The notes beneath the pieces are model-generated. The model worked only from the letters and a program-made list of their open reading frames with translations, made no database searches and was not told the DNA's origin. Shown here one piece after another: positions 55,200-63,223 of a DNA stretch of 63,351 nt; the first letter of the stretch is position 1, and the number at the start of each line of letters is the position of its first letter. Source of the DNA: Bordetella parapertussis (GTDB lineage Bacteria > Pseudomonadota > Gammaproteobacteria > Burkholderiales > Burkholderiaceae_D); NCBI GenBank assembly GCA_945883145.1, contig CAMCXB010000005.1, positions 1 through 63,351 of the forward strand, written 5' to 3'. A program made the translations under genes and the position numbers.

Positions 55200-55331
55200 A
55201 TGACTAAAAATCGCGCCATACAAATTAGAAATAAAATGGCAAAAAGTTATCTCATATTTGCAGCTGTATTTATCGTACTTTTCGGCAGCATCACACTGTT
55301 AGCTTTGTTCATCACACGATTAAGTTTGTAA
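55200..55331 (+). CDS. Possible 43-residue single-pass membrane peptide
   Basis: ATG at 55200 to TAA at 55331 encodes a basic N-terminus (MTKNRAIQIRNKMAKS) and one clear transmembrane helix (YLIFAAVFIVLFGSITLLAL) with a short basic end. The inside-positive arrangement is good, but no Shine-Dalgarno is strong and no family is known. Confidence 0.4.
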   Translation: MTKNRAIQIRNKMAKSYLIFAAVFIVLFGSITLLALFITRLSL

Positions 55332-55384
55332 CAAGTTCAAACAATACTAGGCTACTAAAAAAATTTACGCTGAATGAATAAGCA

Positions 55385-55945
55385 TCAAGGTGTGAGCCAC
55401 TCCCAGGACTCAGTTAATATTCGCGCACGCCTATGTCCATCACGCCCTAACTCCAGCCAGTCCATCTCAGTGACCGAAGCATTCAATACTGTGAAATAAT
55501 TTTTATGTGAGGTCGCCATAGTTGTATTGACTGCCTCGCACCTTACTGTTTCCGGAGCATCTTGTCCCAAGTAGTCATTCGCTGCAGCTGACTGACTGAC
55601 GCGCTGCCACCGCTGCTCAACTTCTATACCACTTGTACTCGCTTTAATATTGACCCGCACGCGAAGCTGCCAATTTAAACGACCACTCCAAAACACAAAT
55701 AAACCAGCCTGCTGCTTCATAATTTCAGACACTTTAGAACTTCTCTCATCGGTATAGATGACCAAGTTACTTTGAACTACATCCACCTCACGTAGCACAA
55801 CCGTGCGCGCATTAACCAATCCATTGTCTGATGAAGTCGCCAACACAGGAGTTCGCCATGCATGGTGGCGATCCTGAGTAGCTCGCACTAGCTCTTTCCA
55901 GATTTGATGGCGAATTTCTTGAGGGGTGAGCAAGTAATTTTTCAT
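55385..55945 (-). CDS. Pyridoxamine 5'-phosphate oxidase-related flavoprotein
   Basis: The 186-residue protein has the PNPOx split-barrel pattern: VNARTVVLREVD (FMN-binding arginine region, about 44-55), IYTDERSSKVSEI (about 68-80) and FVFWSGRLNWQLRVRVNIKA, ending in RRARILTESWEWLTP. It is shorter than PdxH and lacks its C-terminal substrate motif, so it is a general FMN flavoprotein of this superfamily. It is a monocistronic gene. Confidence 0.85.
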   Translation of the reverse strand: MKNYLLTPQEIRHQIWKELVRATQDRHHAWRTPVLATSSDNGLVNARTVVLREVDVVQSNLVIYTDERSSKVSEIMKQQAGLFVFWSGRLNWQLRVRVNIKASTSGIEVEQRWQRVSQSAAANDYLGQDAPETVRCEAVNTTMATSHKNYFTVLNASVTEMDWLELGRDGHRRARILTESWEWLTP

Positions 55946-56106
55946 TATTCACTACGACTGAAATTTAATAGGTACTTTATAAAAAGCTGACACATGAACT
56001 AAGTTGTCGCTAGCGCTATTTATAAAATCATCTCGGTCATAGTTTGAAAGTTGTAAAACTAAAGTCAATACGAATAGCTGTTAAGTCAACTACGATTAAA
56101 AAACTC

Positions 56107-56520
56107 TTAACGTCTGTCCAAACGTGAAGCCCATCTTTGCAGCATAGGCCGCCATCGTAAGAAAAATTTATAAGTCCATTCCATCACCCAAACCGCTCCT
56201 GGCAGACGACCAACAAAGGCAAGCCAACGCCAGCCAGGCAAGACAGACCACAAGGCTAGAAAAGCTTGCGCTCCACTAAGAAGCTCGCCATTGCGACGTT
56301 GCACATGAAATCGAGCCAATAATTGTTCTCGCGTAGCCCCAACTGGTAAAGCACAAGCTGAATTGCTTACATCAGCAAAACATACCGACGAGTCAGGCTG
56401 TAACGGTTGCAGATCGCGGTAAATATTAATTTCACGTCTACATAACGGACATGCACCATCATATAAAACGGTGAGCGCTGGAACGTTATGTTGAGATTCT
56501 TTCATTGCTGGTTTTACCAT
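56107..56520 (-). CDS. DCC-family (DUF393) thiol-disulfide-like protein
   Basis: The 137-residue protein has the DxxCxxC signature in VLYDGACPLCRREINIYRDL (about 19-38), the thioredoxin-like DCC motif. A membrane-associating or structural C-terminal half follows (WSVLPGWRWLAFVG...). The family is common near flavoproteins and respiratory genes; substrates are unknown. M6 is an alternative start. Confidence 0.85.
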   Translation of the reverse strand: MVKPAMKESQHNVPALTVLYDGACPLCRREINIYRDLQPLQPDSSVCFADVSNSACALPVGATREQLLARFHVQRRNGELLSGAQAFLALWSVLPGWRWLAFVGRLPGAVWVMEWTYKFFLRWRPMLQRWASRLDRR

Positions 56521-56633
56521 CTTGGCTTTTTAAAAAATCTGCTTAATAACAAAACCTAGCAGCACACTTTTTGGCATCACATACATGTCGCAGCAGCATC
56601 AAAAAGTCAAAACTCGTGCAACGTATCTGATTT

Positions 56634-57242
56634 TTAAATGTGACGACATACAGCAACTGCACCGCGTGAACCTGCACCTACCAAAGCACACCACAGGCGT
56701 AATATAACGCCGTGTTTATCAGTGCCGTGTGCTTGAGCTGCTTCTTCACGGTGTTTGACTTCATCTACCTGACATTGCAATAAAGTTAGGCGTAATGTAT
56801 CCAACTCAGGAAGTGAAACTAATGCTCTTACTTGCTCTTCATAATGATGATCAACAAAAGTTTCTACGGCCTCAATCGTGGCATACACTGCCTTAGACCC
56901 AAACAGCGCAGGCATTGCACCTGTGAGAAAACCTGCTAGCCGCCATAAAGGTAGTAATAAGCTAAAGTGATTTTTAGGCAACCAAGTTTCGATCTGTGTC
57001 AGGTGACTGCGTTCAGTAGATAAATGGTGCTGTGCGAATACGCGTAACACTGGGTCACGCGCAATGAACAAAACGCCTAAATAAATGCATACGGCTCCCA
57101 CCTCACCGGCATGGTCGGTACGCAGATCAGCCAACACCTGCTGAGGTAGTTGATCGCCAGGAGCCCGCAGCGTTATGCAGGACTCAACATTTGAAACATG
57201 GCCAACACTCGATAACGATGTGTTGGCCAACTCATTCAACAT
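56634..57242 (-). CDS. coq7: Demethoxyubiquinone hydroxylase Coq7
   Basis: The 202-residue di-iron monooxygenase carries out the C6 hydroxylation of ubiquinone synthesis, the role taken by UbiF in E. coli. Iron-ligand segments are LRTDHAGEVGAVCIYLG (about 38-54), LSTERSHLTQIETWL, EAVETFVDHHYEEQV and CQVDEVKHREEAA, giving the ExxH pairs of a ferritin-like fold. It shares one base with the HiPIP stop upstream. Confidence 0.92.
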   Translation of the reverse strand: MLNELANTSLSSVGHVSNVESCITLRAPGDQLPQQVLADLRTDHAGEVGAVCIYLGVLFIARDPVLRVFAQHHLSTERSHLTQIETWLPKNHFSLLLPLWRLAGFLTGAMPALFGSKAVYATIEAVETFVDHHYEEQVRALVSLPELDTLRLTLLQCQVDEVKHREEAAQAHGTDKHGVILRLWCALVGAGSRGAVAVCRHI

Positions 57243-57544
57243 TAGGCTTTTTTAGCCCAAGCACTACACCACGCTTTACCAGCAACCTGCTTACCAGCAA
57301 ACAATGGGCATGCTCCAGCGGCATCGCTAGGTTTGCCTTGATACAAAGCACAATTGCTACAAACTTGTCCGGCCGCATATTGTGGATATTTCTTCTTATC
57401 AGCCTTAGTTGCATCAGCAACGTAACCTAGGGCTACAGCTTGAGCGTCTTTTTCGTCAAGCTTACTTTGTCCATAGGCTGCGCTTGATAACAGGGAGCCA
57501 CCAGCAGCAAGGGTCATTAGAAAAGTGCGTCGAGTTGTGTTCAT
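57242..57544 (-). CDS. High-potential iron-sulfur protein (HiPIP)
   Basis: The 100-residue periplasmic electron carrier has a Tat signal (RRTFLM at 5-10 and a hydrophobic stretch to about 26) and the four cluster cysteines in CSNCALYQG (C-x2-C), C in GACPLFAG and C in GKAWCSAW. It holds one [4Fe-4S]3+/2+ centre. The one-base overlap with coq7 shows they are co-transcribed; an electron-transfer link to ubiquinone metabolism is inference only. Confidence 0.93.
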   Translation of the reverse strand: MNTTRRTFLMTLAAGGSLLSSAAYGQSKLDEKDAQAVALGYVADATKADKKKYPQYAAGQVCSNCALYQGKPSDAAGACPLFAGKQVAGKAWCSAWAKKA

Positions 57545-57819
57545 AAGAACTCCATTAAAAAATAAACTAAGGTAAATTGGAAAGCGCCTTTAAGATTTTT
57601 TCTCTTAAGGACTGCATAACTGTTAATACAAAGGCAATCTAAAACCCATGTTGTTTGAACGAAGAGTAAATATTCAGAATACCTAAAAAATCTAAATCTT
57701 TAAGCTGAATTGATGTTGCTTCATTATTATAGTACAAAGCATTTCATTTCCAACTCATTTGAGAGAAAATCAAAAATATCTGCCATAATTTAACTCATTT
57801 CCAACTCAAATCTTCTTTA

Positions 57820-58893
57820 ATGATCACAATAGAGCACGGCCGTGATGCTTCCGATCTCGCCAATTCCTTGCGACCGAGCTACCGAAGTGGCGCAGTAGCT
57901 CGAATGGCGGGTATGCCTGTAGCCACTTTGCGTATTTGGCAACAGCGCTACCAAGCAGTTCAACCCATCACATCTGCCTCTGGACAGAGGCTTTACTCTG
58001 CAGCTGATGTCGAGCGTGTCTCTGTACTGCGCCGACTTACCGAAAAGGGGTATGCGATCGGCTTACTCGCTGCGTTAGAAACCAGACAATTACTAGAGAT
58101 GATGCATGTTTCAAAATTAACTCGGTCATCTATCGATGTGGAGATGCAGTCAAAACAAACAACGATTAGTATCGTTGTCATTGGGAAGGCGCTAGCACGC
58201 CGGTTAAAGCGTAAGAAATTTCAAACACTTAATGGCTTAACACTTAAATGGGTGGGTTCATTTGATTCGTTAGCTGAATCAACTCAAGCTGCCCAAGGTT
58301 CGACCGGACACAAAGTAGACTTTTTAATTATGCATGTAGCTAGCTTACAGCCAGGTGCCCAACAAGAATTACGTGTTGCGCAAGAAGCTTGGCAAGCAAA
58401 TTCAACCGCAGTGGTTTACGGTTACTCCAACACTGCCGCGCGTGCAGAATTTGTTAATTCGGATACGCCCTTGTTACAAGATCCTATTGATGACGAGTCT
58501 ATATTTCAGTGGGTTTCGGAATTAGTAATCACTTCTTCTAATAAAGATAAACGCCACACTATCAGCAAGTTAGATAATCAAAATATAGATGAACTCACAG
58601 AAAGAGAAGTATCAGCACCTAGGTTCACCGATGATGCATTGACAGCCTTTGCTGCTATGTCTTCAACAATCGCTTGTGAGTGTCCTAGTCATTTAGCTAA
58701 GCTACTCATGCAAATTTCTCACTTTGAAACTTACAGTAGTGATTGCAATAACCGGAATGCAGTCGACGCGAAACTTCATGCTTATTTGCACGAGATATCA
58801 GGAGTAGCACGTATGCTGTTCGAAACTGCTTTAGAGCATGTGGCTTTAGCAGAAGGCTTGCCGCTTCCTTCCCACAATTCCGAAAATATTTAA
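57820..58893 (+). CDS. MerR-family regulator with a sensor-like C-terminal domain
   Basis: The 357-residue protein has a MerR winged helix-turn-helix (about 20-90): SGAVARMAGMPVATLRIWQQ then SASGQRLYSAADVERVSVLR. Residues about 113-240 look like a Rossmann/B12-binding-type fold (ISIVVIGKALARRL... VDFLIMHVASLQPGAQQ) but lack the DxHxxG motif of cobalamin-dependent LitR/CarH. The rest is helical. It lies divergent from the coq7-HiPIP operon across 275 bases, so it may control it. A vitamin B12 light sensor role is unlikely given the missing motif. Confidence 0.8.
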   Translation: MITIEHGRDASDLANSLRPSYRSGAVARMAGMPVATLRIWQQRYQAVQPITSASGQRLYSAADVERVSVLRRLTEKGYAIGLLAALETRQLLEMMHVSKLTRSSIDVEMQSKQTTISIVVIGKALARRLKRKKFQTLNGLTLKWVGSFDSLAESTQAAQGSTGHKVDFLIMHVASLQPGAQQELRVAQEAWQANSTAVVYGYSNTAARAEFVNSDTPLLQDPIDDESIFQWVSELVITSSNKDKRHTISKLDNQNIDELTEREVSAPRFTDDALTAFAAMSSTIACECPSHLAKLLMQISHFETYSSDCNNRNAVDAKLHAYLHEISGVARMLFETALEHVALAEGLPLPSHNSENI

Positions 58894-59020
58894 ATACAAC
58901 GATATTGATGAACTTGTTGTTGATAAACGTTTAGCCCAACGCGCTTCTGCCATAAAAAAATCGACGTAATCGTCACTATGAAAAACAATTCATACGCCAC
59001 AGCCTCGACCATCACTTAGA

Positions 59021-59036
59021 GATAGATAGATAGATA
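59021..59036. repeat. GATA tetranucleotide repeat
   Basis: Four perfect GATA units lie about 50-75 bases before the metalloprotease-like gene. Tetranucleotide runs can slip; this one is short and not in coding sequence. Confidence 0.7.
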
Positions 59037-59084
59037 AAAAAGATATCAATAATTTTTTGAAACCGGATGAAATAGATTTGTAGT

Positions 59085-59789
59085 TTGAAAATTGATATCA
59101 GTTTATTCATTATGAACAGCCACTCCATCGCTTTCTTTCTCAATCTTGTTAAATGGCCGATTGCATTACTCTTTGCAGGTTTTTTACCTGCTGCTGTTTT
59201 AACTTTTTATGATCTTGTTTTACTTAGTCCTACTTACATAGAATTCTTTGCGCAATTCATTGCCGGTCTGTTTGCCTATCTATAACTTTGGCAAACCATG
59301 CTTCGCCACTCACGTTTCACTTTCCTTAGCACGCTAGAACATGAGATTACGCATTGTATTTTTGCTTGGTTAACTTTAAATAAAGTAACCGGCTTACGAG
59401 CGACTTTGCGCGATGGTGGACGTATGACGTTTACTGGCGCATCTAACTGGCTCATCTCTACTGCGCCCTATTTTTTTCCTACAGTCACAGTCCTCTTACT
59501 CGTAGCATTTGTTTTTATTGATAGCAGTTGGAAAGCTGTGATGTTTGGATTAATTGGCGTCTCGATTGCGTATCATGTGACCTCAACGTGGGCAGAAACA
59601 CATCATGCACAAACGGATTTAAGAGAAAGCGGATTTGTATTTTGTTTATTGTTTTTACCTACCGCGAATGTGATGTGTTACACCTTAATACTCTCGTATA
59701 TGGAATCTGGCTTTAAAGGCTTAGGTTTAGTTTTGCACTCATTATGGATGCATCATTACAACCCTATTGTTTTATTAGCTGCATATTAA
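59085..59789 (+). pseudogene. Membrane metalloprotease-like gene broken by one in-frame stop
   Basis: Two open frames, 59085-59285 and 59298-59789, are in the same frame and separated only by TAA at 59283-59285 and 12 bases coding LWQT. Read through, they give one about 234-residue protein: two N-terminal hydrophobic helices (about 16-36 and 45-66), then TFLSTLEHEITHCIFAWL with an HEITH (HExxH) zinc motif inside a helix, and two to three more helices. A late AETHHAQTDL could supply a third ligand, as in site-2 (M50) proteases. The interruption could be a pseudogene, a split pair, or a sequencing error. A short M10 start (59112) may be used. Confidence 0.7.
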
Positions 59790-59911
59790 ACACTCATCTT
59801 TAAAATCTTACATCTACTTTGCACAGGCCAACCGCAATAGATTGTCAGAGTCATCAATGATGCCTTGCATGTGGTGCATTGCATTGCGTCCCACCTAAAA
59901 CTCATTGAAAT

Positions 59912-59985
59912 CGTAGGGATGATTAGCTCAGCATAATCGTCCGTGTGATTTTGAGATTCGTACGAATACGCTACGCTATTCGTAC
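59912..59985. repeat. Pair of REP-like palindromes (copies 3 and 4)
   Basis: GGATGATTA-GCTCAGCA-TAATCGTCC (about 59917-59942, one G-U type mismatch) is followed by the perfect GTACGAATA-CGCTACGC-TATTCGTAC at 59960-59985. Arm lengths (9) and 8-base loops match copies 1 and 2, so this is the same family, in a two-unit BIME-like arrangement. Confidence 0.75.
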
Positions 59986-60016
59986 CTACGCAAACTGTGT
60001 AATTAAAGCTCAAAAA

Positions 60017-60046
60017 CAAAAAGGCCCAAAAAGGGCCTTTTGCTTA
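60017..60046 (-). terminator. Terminator after the binding-protein/cytochrome gene
   Basis: On the minus strand AAAAGGCCC, a 5-base T loop and GGGCCTTTT form a 9-bp stem followed by a T-rich tract, 21 bases beyond the stop of the fused cytochrome gene. It ends the PQQ-dehydrogenase operon. Confidence 0.88.
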
Positions 60047-60062
60047 TTCATCGCAAGAGCAA

Positions 60063-61229
60063 TTATTTCTTTTGTACTGTTTCCAAGAATTTGATAATCG
60101 CTTTGATTTCATCATCAGCAATCACACCACCCCAAGTTGGCATACCCATATCTGGGCGACCTTTAGTTATGGTGGTGTAAGCCTCTTCACGCCAGGTTTC
60201 TTTGTAGCGCATAGAGAGTTTTCTTAAGTCACGTTCTGATTGTGGACTAGCACCATTCTGACCATGGCAGTGTGAGCATTTGCTGTTAAAGCTAGCCTTA
60301 GCATCGATAGGCTCACTTACTTTAATCATGTTGGCGCTTAAATCAGCTTGCTGCGCAACTGCGTGCTTAGGTAATGCAGGTGCAGCATGCTGCACTGGTG
60401 CTTGCATAACTCCTACAGCAATACTACCTGACACGGTTGACCATGAACCCTTAGCCTCAAGCGCTATTGGTGCAGCTTGTGGGAAACCATACTTAGATTG
60501 CAGCTGTTTAATTTCTGGCTCTAAGTCAGTCAACGCCTGATTAATTTTATCTTTTAATTCAGGCTTGTTTTTAGAAATTGCAACAGCCACTTGACCATTC
60601 AATCCCTGACCTGACACTGGCGTTACTTTCCAGCGTCCTTGAAATTTTTTCTGGTTATCAAAACCAGCACTAGGACCCCACAAAATTCCGGCATCCACTT
60701 CACCTGCCGCTAAGGCTGCGAAGATTTCATCTTGATTCAAATAATTCTTAGGCTGATAGCCCTCTTGTGTAGATAACATCAAATGCGGTGGCGAACCATG
60801 CATCACACCAACACGTTTACCTTTTAAGTCATCAAGAGAAGCAAAATTAAATGAGTTTGCAGCAACAACTGCGTAACCTACATTTAAAAATGAATGACTC
60901 TTTACTAAACCTCTGACTTTGTAGTCAGCACTTGCAGGTAATGCAAAATAAGCGTCACAGCTATCCATAGTGTTACGGATAGCTCTGCGCTGATTGTAAG
61001 ACAACCACCATACGTACTCGACTGAGGAGTCCAAGCGCTTAGCAACCAAATCAGCTAAATCTATGTACAAACCTTTTTCTGCGCCTTCAGATTTACTGAA
61101 AGGCAGATTGTCGGGATCTGAACAGAAACGCAAGGTATCTGCTTTCGCCATCGACAAGGACAGCACACCCGCTAGAAGCAAGGTAGCCTTCAAAGCGATA
61201 ACTGATCTTTTTACTAGCAACTTGGACAT
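60063..61229 (-). CDS. Fused periplasmic binding protein (XoxJ-like) and cytochrome c (XoxG-like)
   Basis: The 388-residue protein has a signal peptide (1-30), an extracellular solute-binding fold of the MxaJ/XoxJ type (about 31-250: LRFCSDPDNLPFSKS at 33-47, LDDLKGKRVGVMHGSPP at 132-148), an Ala/Pro-rich linker (about 275-300) and a class I cytochrome c domain with haem motif CSHCH (318-322) and an axial Met in DMGMPTWGG (360-368). In methanol-dehydrogenase clusters these two functions are separate proteins next to the enzyme. Here one chain would both assist and take electrons from the PQQ dehydrogenase encoded 14 bases upstream. Confidence 0.9.
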   Translation of the reverse strand: MSKLLVKRSVIALKATLLLAGVLSLSMAKADTLRFCSDPDNLPFSKSEGAEKGLYIDLADLVAKRLDSSVEYVWWLSYNQRRAIRNTMDSCDAYFALPASADYKVRGLVKSHSFLNVGYAVVAANSFNFASLDDLKGKRVGVMHGSPPHLMLSTQEGYQPKNYLNQDEIFAALAAGEVDAGILWGPSAGFDNQKKFQGRWKVTPVSGQGLNGQVAVAISKNKPELKDKINQALTDLEPEIKQLQSKYGFPQAAPIALEAKGSWSTVSGSIAVGVMQAPVQHAAPALPKHAVAQQADLSANMIKVSEPIDAKASFNSKCSHCHGQNGASPQSERDLRKLSMRYKETWREEAYTTITKGRPDMGMPTWGGVIADDEIKAIIKFLETVQKK

Positions 61230-61243
61230 CTCATTTACTCCAA

Positions 61244-62923
61244 TTAGTTAAGTGCGAAAACGAATAACGTGCCGCCTTCTGGGCTAGCGTTAACCATTTT
61301 TTCACCGATTTCACCGAGGAACGCAGGGATAGACTGTGTACGACCTGATACAACAGCAACGTATTGCTTACCGTCGATGGTGTAGGTCATAGGAGCAGCA
61401 GTGATACCTGAACCGGTGTTGAACTTCCAGAGTTCTTTACCAGTTTTGCCGTCAAATGCACGGAACATACCTTGGATGTCACCAGCAAATACCAGACCTG
61501 ATGCTGTGGTCATGGTGCCGCCGTTGAATGGTAAGGAGTTCTTATTCATCCAAACAGTTTTTTGCGCAACTGGATCCCAAGCTTTCAATCCACCGCCGTG
61601 ACCGCCAGGGCCCATTTTGCCCAAGTCAAAGTTCACTGACAGATAGAACTGACCACGTTTGTAGTCTTCTTGGATACCTTCCATGTCCATACACAAGTTC
61701 ATGGTTGGGATGTATACCAAGCCAGTTACCTTGTTGTAGCTCATAGGCATCCAGTTTTTGCCGCCTAACAAGTTAGGGCAAACATCAGAAGCTTTACGCT
61801 TTAAACCAGGACGCTTGCTGTTATTTGGCGCTTCAATTGGAGCACCAGTTTTGAGGTCGATACCAGTTGCCCAGTTAACGCCATCAACGAACTGCTTAGC
61901 AGACAACAGTTTGCCGTTTGCACGATCGATCACATAGAAGAAACCGTTACGGTTTGCTTGCATGATCACTGGTGTAGTTTTGCCGTTCATTGGTAAGTCA
62001 GCAAACACTAATTCGTTTACGCCGTCGTAGTCCCATGCATCATGCGGTGTGAACTGATAGTGCCAAGCGATGTTACCGGTATCAGGATTCATAGCGATCA
62101 CTGAAGCGGTGTACAAGTTGGTGAATTTACCTACTTCTGAACTGTCGTTACCACGAACAGCTGCAGCCCATGGAGCTGGGTTACTTGTACCGTAGTAAAC
62201 CAAGTTCAACTTAGGATCATAAGAACCGATGAACCAAGCTGCACCGCCGCCGTATTTGCCCGAATCATTCTTCCAGGTGTCAGCGCCTTTTTCGCTACCG
62301 GTAGGAACAGTTTGTGTTCTCCACAGTTCTTTACCAGTTTTTTGATCGTAACCAACTAACGCGCCGCGTACACCGTACTCACCACCGCCGAAGCCGGTAA
62401 CGATTACGTTCTTAGCAACGGTAGGAGGAGAAGTGATCACTGAACCTTGGGTGTAATCAACAACTTTTGAATTCCACAGTTCTTTACCGGTTTTCGCGTC
62501 CAGAGCGATCAGACGTGCGTCGAGTGTACCGAAGAAAATTTTGCCATCAGAGTAAGAAACACCACGGCTGTTAACGTCGCAGCATGCGAACTGGTCAACG
62601 CCTTTTGGAATTTCTGGCGAATAACGCCATTTCACTTCACCAGTTTTTGCATCAACAGCAAAAACGTTTTTTGGACCAAAAGAAGAAGTCACATACATCG
62701 TGTCGCCAACGATGATTGGTGTGGATTCTTGTGAACGATTGGTACCAAGTTGTAATGCCCACTTAACGCTTAACTTAGAAACGTTACCTGCATTAACTTG
62801 TTTGTTTTCGCTAAAACGAGTGTTGCCGGTATCACCGCCATATACACCCCAATCCGATGCGTTGGCTGCCTGAACGGCGCCAAGCATGACCGCAATGGTC
62901 ATCAGCTTAGTTCTGAGTCTCAT
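61244..62923 (-). CDS. PQQ-dependent alcohol dehydrogenase, lanthanide-type
   Basis: The 559-residue periplasmic quinoprotein has a signal peptide (about 1-22), eight W-type propeller blades and the vicinal disulfide CC at 114-115 (FACCDVNSRG). Catalytic Asp298 is in TPHDAWDYDGVNE. The residue two places later is Asp300, the extra acidic ligand that marks lanthanide-dependent XoxF/ExaF enzymes; calcium enzymes have Ala or Ser here. E182 (GGGEYGVRG) and N248 (GTSNPAPW) are the other metal ligands. It is shorter than typical XoxF (about 600), so methanol preference is not certain. GGAGA precedes the ATG. No xoxF-type insertions or PQQ synthesis genes are in the window. Confidence 0.9.
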   Translation of the reverse strand: MRLRTKLMTIAVMLGAVQAANASDWGVYGGDTGNTRFSENKQVNAGNVSKLSVKWALQLGTNRSQESTPIIVGDTMYVTSSFGPKNVFAVDAKTGEVKWRYSPEIPKGVDQFACCDVNSRGVSYSDGKIFFGTLDARLIALDAKTGKELWNSKVVDYTQGSVITSPPTVAKNVIVTGFGGGEYGVRGALVGYDQKTGKELWRTQTVPTGSEKGADTWKNDSGKYGGGAAWFIGSYDPKLNLVYYGTSNPAPWAAAVRGNDSSEVGKFTNLYTASVIAMNPDTGNIAWHYQFTPHDAWDYDGVNELVFADLPMNGKTTPVIMQANRNGFFYVIDRANGKLLSAKQFVDGVNWATGIDLKTGAPIEAPNNSKRPGLKRKASDVCPNLLGGKNWMPMSYNKVTGLVYIPTMNLCMDMEGIQEDYKRGQFYLSVNFDLGKMGPGGHGGGLKAWDPVAQKTVWMNKNSLPFNGGTMTTASGLVFAGDIQGMFRAFDGKTGKELWKFNTGSGITAAPMTYTIDGKQYVAVVSGRTQSIPAFLGEIGEKMVNASPEGGTLFVFALN

Positions 62924-62954
62924 GTTGTCTCCGTGATGAGTCTTATTATTAAAA

Positions 62955-63027
62955 CGTCTGCAAAAAACAGACGCGTTTTCCGGATTAAATTAATCCGATA
63001 CATCTTCCTGTAAATTTAAATTTACAG
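62955..63027 (-). promoter_or_regulatory. Three inverted repeats upstream of the PQQ dehydrogenase
   Basis: Within 105 bases of the start codon lie: CGTCTG/CAGACG (62955-62960, 62968-62973; loop CAAAAAA), CGGATTA/TAATCCG (62981-62987, 62991-62997) and a perfect palindrome CTGTAAATTT/AAATTTACAG (63008-63027). Read on the minus strand they could form successive hairpins in the leader, or operators. No known riboswitch is recognised. Confidence 0.6.
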
Positions 63028-63223
63028 TTCGAATGGGTTGATATTACTACTTATGAAGAAAAATACAAGAAGATGACTTTAAATTTTTAAAACACAAAAA
63101 ATAATTCAATTTATTTTATAAATAAAAATTAATTACTATCTTTTTCTATTTTCATTAAATTAACTTTATTGAGTGATTTTTCATCTTATTTGTATCGCAA
63201 TGCAGCATTAATTGTATTTTTAT
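63028..63223. other. AT-rich gap between PQQ operon and the next gene
   Basis: About 200 very AT-rich bases. It probably contains the PQQ-operon promoter, but I see no confident -35/-10 pair. Confidence 0.3.

Noticed and set aside
59021..59036. GATA run as a phase-variation switch
   Set aside because: Only four units and outside any reading frame or visible promoter spacer; too short to claim phase variation.
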